Source: Undaria pinnatifida (Eukaryota; Sar; Phaeophyceae; Laminariales; Alariaceae). Taken from it: a stretch of 64,000 bases of DNA. The notes under the pieces are model-generated. The model saw nothing but the letters and a program-made list of their open reading frames with translations. It searched no databases and was not told where the DNA came from. The stretch is taken from positions 3,728,532 to 3,792,531 of the forward strand of contig JABAKD010000019.1 in assembly GCA_012845835.1 (NCBI GenBank). The letters are read 5' to 3'. Made by a program: the position numbers and the translations under genes. Numbering within the stretch: position 1 is the stretch's first letter; each line of letters opens with the position of its first letter. This document shows, piece after piece, positions 56,127-64,000 of this stretch.

Positions 56127-58887
56127 CGCACGCAGACAGCTCGCAAGAAAATATGCTACAAGAGGTCCTTTTGGCCGCGCCAAGTACCTGTTTTGGCCTT
56201 TCACTACAGAATGCGACACCAGTTAATAACCTCTTATTTATGGCCTGGCTGGAATTCTTATATTAGGCAGGGTGTGTCCTACAGTGTTTTCGGCACGAAA
56301 CAGGCCATGTTGTTACTTTCGTCAAAAAGTCGAGCCTGAAGTTCTCAACTGCCAAATTCTCAAATGCTGTCGGGTACTGTATGTAGATGCCCCTGCTACT
56401 ATTGTCTACAGTAGATGCTACGGGACGGGTTATTTTGATTGCGTCTAGGCCTTGCTTGGTGTTTTTATGCTAGGGTTAGTGTGGTGGCGGTCTGTTAAGT
56501 GCACAAATCGCGTCTCATACAGCAGTAGCCTGGCTTCTGCCGAGGGTATTATAGGTGCTGATCTCCTCACGGAAATAGCGCGGGGAAGAGCAGGGGTGTA
56601 TACGCTGGATCTCACAACATGTGGCACCTTTCCATATGAAATCTTTGAAGTTTACCAGGAACGTTTGTGGGATTCACATGCGACATGCGAGCAGTCGGGG
56701 CTGCCATGCGTAAAAGGATTTCATGGCCAAGCTCGATAGGAACTAGCGCCGGCGGGTATTTGTAATTTATTACCTGGTAATATCTATGTGTGTTACTGCT
56801 GTAGTGTGATCATAAGCTCAGCCCGCTACAAGACTTAACGTGATACGTAGGAGACTGCACTGCCAGTGTTGGTTCATTCACTCATATGTTACTATTGATC
56901 GCATTGCTGATGACCTGTTGTTACTGTAATAGCTTTGATGATCCGCCAGGTTGCCGGATCACGGGACGCAACAACCACCTGTCTATCGTACATGTTCACA
57001 CATCACGCAATCATGTCATAGCTACTGGTGTGCTGACTTGACATTGTAGGGGTTTCCACACAGAACAATTACAGGATTTGCATGGGGTAGGGGACGTAAG
57101 ACCGACCGGAAATATCCGAGCCGGGTATGTCTAGTCGACTATTTTTCATAAATTAGTAACCAGTTTGAAGTAAAATATCCAGGTTCAGATACCGAAAACC
57201 GAGTCTCGGTGCCCAACACAAAGTGTGAAGCAGAAGATCGGAAATAAAAAGCACAACTCGACCGTTCCTCGTTTTTTTTGGGGGGGGGGTGATTCGGGTC
57301 GGCGCGGAGTTTCGGTCACACAAAGTTAGAAACTTAACCCTTCAAGAACTGCATCCGCGATTTTGGGGACAACCTTCTGGGAGATAGTATAGGATAGATG
57401 AATGTGCAGTTGTAAAGGAGCCACTATTTTCTTGGCGCCCCAGGGCATAAATTGGAATCTCGCTTCGTTCGCATCCCAATTCCATCAGTCTTGGCCGATG
57501 CTTCCTATTGCAACACAATTCTCATCACTAGACTGTCGACCAGCTGAAAGCCGTAACCGTAGCGCTAAGTGTGTTTACGGTAGCTCTCATTATAATAGCT
57601 CACGCTGGTGGATTTTTGAGTCTGTTGTCAACTGTGTGCGCGTTGGTGGGACGCTGGAAACTCCAAGCAAAACCCAACGCTAAGGCAGCCGAAAAAAAAT
57701 GCTTAGCTGTAATTGGTGTGAGTGTCCCAAGAAGATGAAACAAGATGTTTTTCATGGGAGATAGGGTCGTCGTGCGGGATATACATTCACTAGTCATGAA
57801 ATAGAACACCGGCCTGGAAATCAACCCCTAGTTTTTGGGCACCGTGGGATAGTAGAATCTTCGACCGTGTTTTCTTTACAGCAGAGTTTCACGTTTAACT
57901 TCTAATGAAATGGGCGCGCGAGATAACTTCTGGTCTTTCGAGTGCTTTAAACGTCCATCGTTACAAACAATGGAGATAATTGAAAAACTAATATTGAGAC
58001 TGAAGTAAAATAGGGATTTGTTAGGTAGTCTTCAATTCATCACGTGCCAGGAAATAGTCTTTTGTTCCCGCTGCAGCCAAATACGCAAACCGCTCACGAG
58101 TACGAGTCTGTTCAGGTCCACGTAGTAATGTACCGAAGTGCCAACGATATGCGTTGGCGCGCCGCTGTCAAGTGTGAACTGCTTGATGACTGAGGTAGGA
58201 CCGGCCGACGAGGAGGGTATCGAGTTGACATCAACACGTTAGTGTGGTATTTTTCCCCATTCGCCGGAGGATAAAGAAAAAAATACAAGAACAAACGGCG
58301 GTGTGTGAAGTCTGTTCGAACAAATATTGAATACACGATCAATGCGCAGGTCAAAAACTTTGGCACAACGAGCCCCTGCCAGAAAAACCAGTGTATCGGG
58401 TTTACAAAAAGGGTAACAAAAAACAAGGCATACCGGTACCATGCAGAAATCAAAAATAACAATGTGTACTCCACACAGGTGAGCAAACAAAAACACATCA
58501 TGTGTACCCCACCGGGGGGTGGGGGGTGCTCGAGGACACAACATACCGGCAGTTCGCCGGTCAAAGAAAAGTCGCGACATTTGTCGCAAGATAATCAAGT
58601 TTGTGGTCGCCTCAACCACTTGAATTTTTATTTATCGACAGCACGCATGCTGCCCGACTACCGCCGCTAGCTCGGAGGCTGCACCGCAAAAAGCGGCCAG
58701 AGCTTTCAGCTCAGCACCCCCTACGAATGCACGCCGAGGCGGCACCAACGAAAGCGCTGCTTTACGACACCAAAACTATGCCCAAAAGCAACGCCCCCAC
58801 CGGCACCCTCCCGTAGAGCAATGCCCACCAAAGCTTCCCGCCATTTCTAACGGAAACATTCCCGGCATCGAAAACTTCCCGCCAAAA
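56127..58887. other. Convergent intergenic region, FAH gene / RPS16
   Basis: No gene is recognised. The region holds a poly(G) run (57280), a degenerate TTAACCCC-type element (57330-57400) and a copy of a dispersed motif CCCCATTCGCCGGAGGATAA (58254), also at 36028 and 41045. The 3' UTRs of both genes should lie at its ends. Confidence 0.55.
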
Positions 58888-59088
58888 TTAACGGTAAGAT
58901 TTCTGGTAGCGCGCGCGGGCCGAGGGACCACCGAACTTCTTGGGTTCGCAGCGGCGGGGGTCGGCGACGAGGAGGTTGCGGTCGTAGGCCATGAGGAGGT
59001 CCTTGATCTCGCGCTTAGATGCCTCGTCCACGTACTTCTGGTAGAAGGCCACGATGGCTTTGGCAATAGCCTGGCGGATGGCGTAGAT
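58888..59088 (-). CDS. RPS16: RPS16 exon 3
   Basis: It encodes [20 protein letters not shown] to the stop after ARYQKSYR. The acceptor is CGCGGCAG. An upstream in-frame ATG (59103) lies in the intron and is not the start. Confidence 0.98.
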   Translation of the reverse strand: MYAIRQAIAKAIVAFYQKYVDEASKREIKDLLMAYDRNLLVADPRRCEPKKFGGPSARARYQKSYR

Positions 59089-62000
59089 CTGCCGCGTGGA
59101 CATTCATTCAGCGCACGCAGTTCGATGGGGTAGAGGAAGGAAGGATACTGTTGTGAGCGAGAGGTACATACGTACACGAAACTACAAACCGACTCGTGGC
59201 ACGACAATGATATGATACCGGCGGGAAACAGACGGGAGTCGTATCAATGGCGGGAACTTGTACCGATCAAACTCCGCTCTAGACTAACCGATCTTGACAT
59301 AATCCGATTGGAGCACCCAGACTAACCGATCTGAACATAATCCGATTGGAGCCGCTGTAGACTAACCGATCTTGACATAATACGATTGGAGCACCCAGAC
59401 TAACCGATCTAAACATAATCCGATTGGAGCACCCGCTGGGTCAAAGCTTAATCCGTTACAACAGCATCCACGTTATAGGGGAGAAACTAGGAATATCTTG
59501 ACCATTTGCTGAAAGTGGGAAAAAAAAAGGGTCAAGCGCAAGACTCCCGACCCACATATAGGCGAAAAACTACTTGAAATAGCTCGCTGTCTTGTTGCTA
59601 GAAAAACTGTCCGTAAGATCCTATCGCACTCCTAAGAAAGAAGCGGCGCGATAAACTCCAACCGTTACATTCAGCTTGTACAAGACGGCACAAACGCGAT
59701 CTTTCTTACCTGCGAGGTGTAACCACCGCCCCTGACGCGCACGCGGATGTCAACGTTGGAGAATCGGGCGGTGCCGAGCAGCAGCACGGGCTCGAACGTC
59801 TTCACGCGGAGGATGGCAGGCTCCAGCAGCTCGATAGGGCAGCCGTTTACCTTGATGAGGCCGCGTCCGCGCTTGCAGTAAGCCACGGCCGTGGCGGTCT
59901 TCTGCTCAAAGTAAACAGGTCGGGAGGGGTGGAACGGGGCGGTAAGTGAGTGACAAGAGCAAATTTGGACCCATGCGGGTGGGCGGGTGCGTACGTGATT
60001 CACAGACAACGAGGAGTAGCTGTTTCGTACGACGCGTGACGTTTTTACAAGCATGTTTCCAACTACTACCGTCGTATATAAGTAATACTTCGGATTCCAT
60101 CAAACGCCAAGAAGCGTGCAGTGTACTCGTACCGTGTAATTACACTTGAGCCGACATACCATACAGCACATGGGCGATAATCTACGCCAACTAACTACCC
60201 GGTCAAAGCAGTGTTGGCCGCAAATATAGCCCGGTCTTGCTCCTGAGCCATCACAAAATAAATAAGAAAGAGGTAACTAGTGGGACGGCAGCAGTCGCGC
60301 ACGCGACTTTGGATGAAAGAGCTCTCAGAACCACAGAGAAAGTCGACATAAAAAGTTCAGTCACAATGTAGTTAACGTTAATAACATTGTCCTCATGGTT
60401 CTTTCCCCTAGCTCTGTTCGGTTGATGCCAGAAGTACGCGGACCGTTACAACGCCAAGTGGCCGAGACTTGAAATCTTCATCACGGAAATACAACAGGTG
60501 TTGTATGTAACATCGACGACAACGAGGCGATCCAACCCTCGAGGGTCAACTTTTCATAACCAACTGACGAGTTTGGCGAGGTCGATGAAAAAGTTTTTCG
60601 CGCGTGGACTCTTGGCATGAAGACCTCGGTTAAGCTGTTACACGTGCCGATCACGTATACATAAAATCGCTTCATCAACGGAAGAGGCCGCACGAAGTTT
60701 AGGAATTTAGAGTCAATCGCTATCTTACGCCGCCCGTTACTGGTCGCATCCCTGGTAGCAAAAGCAACCCATGAAATTATATATCAGGCTCTTATGTACG
60801 GAATGCAAGAAAACAATCAACAAAGCTACCACGTATGGCAGCTGCGGAAGCACGGGCCATGCGCCTGTTCGGGTAAAAGAGCTCTCAGAACCACAGAGAA
60901 AGTCGACATCGTTGTTTCAGTCGAAAACGTAGTTAGCGTTGTTAAAAGGTCATCATGGCTCTTCCCCCTTGCTTCGCGCGTCGGCGCACCGGCCATCGAC
61001 TACGGTATTGCAATGCCGGTACCTTCGCCACATTTTATCTCTCCGTTGTCGGACTACAACTATTCATTGGCGATCGAGCCGGTGCAACAAATACAACAAC
61101 CCTATTCACCCCCCCCCCAAATATATGGCTTGTACTCATGACAGAACACGGAAAGCTCGCGAGGTGGGAACCCACTCGCGGTGGCACGGACGGACACCAG
61201 GCTGCTTTAGCACAAAGGATTTGCCGCATGCCGCGAGTATCATGCGCGAGTTTTGATCTTTTTTACGGATATCATCGCTGCTCCTCCGCGCAAAAAAACG
61301 CCAGGACACGGCACATTAGCGACGGACGTCGGTCAACGCAGAATATACTGATTTTAGTGCGGAGCCCAAACGTGCTACGAACTGACGACGCAAAAAACTG
61401 CTGTTTCTTGGTAGGTGCATAAAATCTGCCTCATAGCACCTTAAGAGGGAGTGCAACAGAAACACCTAAAAATCTAAACGTTTTCACGCGACAGTTCGAT
61501 ACTCGAGGGCTTTTTTGAACAAGGAAGTGTCGGAACCTTTTGAGAGCTTGCACACTAAAACTAGCATAAACAACTTGAACTCACAGCTAACGTGATCGAA
61601 GTATATGTGTACCGCGTCTCTGCATGATGGCGTACCTCTACCAGGTAGGCCCGTACGCAGCGTAGAGGGGCAATCAGCAATTCGTGTGCTCTAGTGATCA
61701 GCCAATCAGGGGATAGAAGGAACCACGAACGTGAAACAAACTGAGAATATGAGAGCACTCAGAACCACAGAGATAGTCGACACCATTGGTTCGGTCGAAA
61801 ACGTAGTTAGCGTTGTTAAAAGGCTCATCATGGCTCACATATCAACACGAAACAAGCTTGTCACACTCCGTCCTCCCCTCCTACCGTTAAAAACGCAAAG
61901 CGGTCGCACAATTCGACCAGCCCTTGGAACCGCCAGCCTGGTACCGTAGAGTAAGGAAAACTCGGTTTACGTTGTCGGGGAAATACGTGAATATCGAAGG

Positions 62001-62842
62001 AACAGCACATCGCTAGCTAAACAGCAGTACCCCGACAGCACCGACTTTCTACGTCTACCACGACGACTGCGCTGTAACCGTAGAGCTGCAACACACCTTA
62101 ACATACGAGTGCTGGAGTGCTCCCTACAACACGAGCACTGGAGTGCTCATAGAGAAGCAAGAGGCTAAACTAAGGTAGGGACGTGCTCGTGAAGGTAACA
62201 ACTGTCTACTTTTTAGTCTACCCACGTACGTCCCAGGCGAAAAACACGCGCAAACCACACACAGGACATACGCCACACGAACGAAAATCAGTATCCAGAA
62301 ACAATAGCAGAAGGCTTGCTAGCCCCACTCCGTCAGACAGAGGGCAAACAGAGCTAACGCCCTAACGAAGTACGGTCGTCCTTACCCGCGCTGGAGAGGG
62401 GCGGGCCTCTCTGAGATCAGCTGAGCTTTCGAAGCCTCACGAGCAAGCAAGTGGCCGACTGGGCCAACTTGAGCCGTGGGCCTCTCGGCTGCGGGGATGC
62501 TGGGACAGTTCCCTGGCGAGCTTGAGCATCTCACCCCACTTTCAGCGAAAGAGGGGGCCGCCGAGTGTGGTGCGCAATCAACCAGGATTGGCCACACACA
62601 CCCTTGTTTCGTACGCAAGCAACAAAGCGCGCGCCCCCGCCCACTGGCAGCGCCTTGTGAGGGCGCTGTCCTGGGAAACACAAACAATAGCACCATCTCA
62701 TGGCCTAGAAAGAAGCGCTGCGCGCTGCACAGACGAAAACATCTCACCCCTTTATGCTAAAGGGGGCCGCCATCGCGCCGCACTGGTAACTGACCTTGCG
62801 ACCGAACACTTGCACACTCTCCAGAACGGCCTCGTTACCCAT
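58888..62842 (-). CDS. RPS16: 40S ribosomal protein S16 (uS9), 3 exons, complete
   Basis: Exons 62842-62795, 59901-59710 and 59088-58888 join in frame (441 nt, 146 aa, the same length as human RPS16). They encode [63 protein letters not shown] and [20 protein letters not shown], ending [15 protein letters not shown], the invariant uS9 tail that reaches the decoding site. Donors are GTCAGT and GTAAGA. Intron 1 (2893 bp) carries three snoRNA candidates and intron 2 (621 bp) a 43-bp-class repeat. Directly before the ATG is CTTCCCTTACAG|CC, an acceptor-like sequence, so an additional 5' UTR intron is possible. Confidence 0.98.
59276..59440. repeat. Tandem repeat of 40-54 bp in RPS16 intron 2, four copies
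   Basis: Each copy reads AGACTAACCGATCTTGACAT then AATCCGATTGGAGCACCC, with minor changes (GAACAT, AAACAT). Confidence 0.88.
59710..59901 (-). CDS. RPS16: RPS16 exon 2
   Basis: It encodes 64 codons from [12 protein letters not shown] to [11 protein letters not shown]. The acceptor is TTTGAGCAG and the donor CAG|GTAAGA, both in phase 0. Confidence 0.98.
60316..60404 (-). ncRNA. Box C/D snoRNA candidate, copy 1 (RPS16 intron 1)
   Basis: In the host-gene sense it has a box C with one mismatch (ATGAGGA, 60396-60390), internal D' CTGA (60360-60357) and box D CTGA (60328-60325). The ends pair as GAAAGA/TCTTTC with one mismatch. The bases upstream of box D (CGACTTTCTCTGTGGTT) are identical to copy 2, while the D' guide differs. 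It may be a weakened paralogue. Confidence 0.6.
60877..60963 (-). ncRNA. Box C/D snoRNA candidate, copy 2 (RPS16 intron 1)
   Basis: This is the best copy, 87 nt in the host-gene sense. The terminal stem AAGAGC/GCTCTT is perfect. Box C is a consensus ATGATGA (60956-60950), a CTGA D' box sits inside, and box D CTGA is at 60888-60885. A degenerate C' (CGATGTC) follows D'. Intronic C/D snoRNAs in ribosomal-protein genes are a standard arrangement. The antisense element before box D is TTTCTCTGTGGTT. Its complement includes ACAGAGAA (as in the U6 ACAGAGA box) and AACCACAG (as in large-subunit rRNA), 8 nt each. The target is therefore open. Confidence 0.75.
61751..61836 (-). ncRNA. Box C/D snoRNA candidate, copy 3 (RPS16 intron 1)
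   Basis: It has consensus box C ATGATGA (61831-61825), box D CTGA (61762-61759) and closing ends TGAGC/GCTC. D' has changed to CCGA. The D-box guide has one substitution against copies 1 and 2. It lies 875 bp from copy 2. Confidence 0.68.
62795..62842 (-). CDS. RPS16: RPS16 exon 1
   Basis: It encodes 16 codons, [16 protein letters not shown], matching the family's SVQVFGRK. The donor AAG|GTCAGT is in phase 0. Confidence 0.96.
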
Positions 62843-63080
62843 GGCTGTAAGGGAAGATGTCCTGAGACAGAGGAGGCTTGGCGACTGAGAGGCGAGGTGC
62901 TCGCGGCCACAAAAAGCACGGAAATATTGTCGGCCGCACATTGAACTCCCGAGATTCTGGCCCCTAATAACAACGCCACCGTCACGCGCAACTCCTTGCC
63001 ACCAAATCAAAGTCTATTATCGAGGGATGAAGGATACAGTGCTGCCTAGTGCATATATTGCTCAAGCAGCGCGGTTGAGT
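62843..63080. promoter_or_regulatory. Shared bidirectional promoter gap, RPS16 / plastid-targeted gene
   Basis: The divergent start codons at 62842 (-) and 63081 (+) are 238 bp apart. In the RPS16 sense the 40 bp before the ATG are pyrimidine-rich. There is no clear TATA box, although GCATATAT lies at 63052. Confidence 0.55.
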
Positions 63081-63193
63081 ATGAAGTTTCAAGCGGTTAC
63101 GGCATGCGCCCTGGTCGTGGGACCCTCGGCGTGCGTGGCGTTCGTCTCTTCCCCCTCGCTGCTTCGAGCGGGACCATCGCCAGCGTTGATCCG
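63081..63193 (+). CDS. First exon of a probable plastid-targeted protein (partial)
   Basis: The ATG at 63081 begins MKFQAVTACALVVGPSACVA, a short signal-peptide-like hydrophobic segment. FVSSPSLLRAGPSPALIR follows. The A20-F21 junction and the Ser/Arg/Pro-rich continuation fit the ASAFAP-type bipartite leader of heterokont or cryptophyte plastid proteins. A donor, ATCCG|GTGGGT, ends the exon at 63193 in phase 2. The mature protein is not recognisable in the remaining 800 bp and probably continues past the window. Read-through of the intron would add about 70 low-similarity residues, which is less likely. Confidence 0.6.
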
Positions 63194-64000
63194 GTGGGTG
63201 TTTTTCTCTTCTTGCCCGATGTCAACTGCACTTACCGAAATAGATCATGTTTGCCTCGCCGAAGGCCGGCCCATCATGCGCAGGTGGGCTTGCATGGGTG
63301 CAAGACGATTCAATCTAGAGCTATCTGCGGTCATCGCGATATCTGCATGCATTGGGAACGCTTGTCTAGAGGCCAAAAGACCCGAGGAAGCCAGGAAACA
63401 GGGGGACTTGTAGGTCGTGTATCATTCATGTTTTACGTTTTCATGTTTTCATGCAGGTTCATCCTCTTTACGACTGGGCCTTTGATAACCCGATCACAGA
63501 CAACATACACACAGGGGAGTAAATCACAGGGAAGTGTAGTTTCCGTGACCGCAGTGGGAGCCATCTGGCACTGGTACGGTTTAGGAGAGAGGTGTGCCAG
63601 GCCAACTACATCACCCGATTTTCTCATGTACCGGTATACTCCAGGCTTTCTCTTGTACCAACCGACCACTCTGTAGTTTTTCTCTTAAATCGGATACCAG
63701 GTATGTGGATTTCAGTTTGCTTGCGAGCGATTTCAACAGATGCCAGGTATGCGATTGGCGGCATTGTCTTGAGTGCTCGACAACCTGCGGAGGGCCCGGC
63801 ATACCGTTGTGCTTTAATAAACAGCGCGCACGTTTTGCGCAAGGTATAGTTCTGTGTCCGCAGAGTTGCTGCTGCGTACTATTCTCGCGCTCGTGAGCTT
63901 GAGATTTCAGGTGTCTACTCGTACTAGGTAATTGCAATTCGATACAGGAGAGGGATTCGGGGTACAAGTTATAAATATTTGGAGCTAGCGTTGGGCTGCG
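63194..64000. other. Probable intron 1 of the plastid-targeted gene; nothing else recognised
   Basis: No conserved reading frame was identified on either strand. A later exon may lie here unrecognised because plastid proteins often diverge near the leader. Confidence 0.4.

Overview
The window is nuclear DNA of a eukaryote with a large, repeat-rich genome. GT-AG introns interrupt every conserved gene. The start of a gene near the right edge (63081, +) encodes a hydrophobic signal followed by an A-F junction and a Ser/Arg/Pro-rich stretch, which looks like the bipartite plastid-targeting leader (ASAFAP type) of algae with complex plastids. With the strictly alternating gene strands, this suggests a photosynthetic stramenopile (ochrophyte, possibly a brown alga). 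That assignment is an inference. No rRNA, mitochondrial or bacterial gene organisation is visible.

Four genes can be supported. (1) Serine/threonine protein phosphatase 5 (minus, 51100 to 5849) has 11 exons with all junctions in frame, 512 residues, about 45.25 kb in span and 97% intron. (2) A fumarylacetoacetate-hydrolase family enzyme (plus, 51358 to 56126) has 4 exons, 304 residues and a mitochondrial-type N terminus. (3) Ribosomal protein S16/uS9 (minus, 62842 to 58888) has 3 exons and 146 residues; its first intron holds three related box C/D snoRNA candidates in the sense orientation. (4) The first exon of a probable plastid-targeted protein (plus, from 63081) runs off the window. Genes 1/2 and 3/4 are head-to-head pairs separated by 257 and 238 bp, so each pair probably shares a bidirectional promoter. 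Genes 2/3 are convergent.

Layout: 1-5848 is 3' flank of PP5 with MITE, SINE and simple-repeat material and no recognised gene. 5849-51100 is the PP5 gene, whose introns hold most of the window's repeats: local duplicates of PP5's own exon ends, TAAGGCGG arrays, a 2.1 kb hairpin-motif array, a 1.5 kb foldback element, a palindromic MITE, several TIR elements, a tRNA-derived SINE family, minisatellites and long microsatellites. 51101-51357 is the PP5/FAH promoter gap. 51358-56126 is the FAH gene with a TIR element and a SINE in intron 1. 56127-58887 is intergenic. 58888-62842 is RPS16. 62843-64000 is the second promoter gap and the start of the plastid-targeted gene.

The most unusual content is of two kinds. 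The first is a set of partial, decayed copies of PP5 exons 7 and 9 lying in the neighbouring introns, several still carrying their 5' splice sites. The second is the tandem snoRNA family in the RPS16 intron. The genes are housekeeping genes and do not form one pathway. PP5 is a TPR-regulated phosphatase, the FAH protein probably handles an acylpyruvate-type substrate in mitochondria, and RPS16 with its snoRNAs belongs to ribosome or RNP production.
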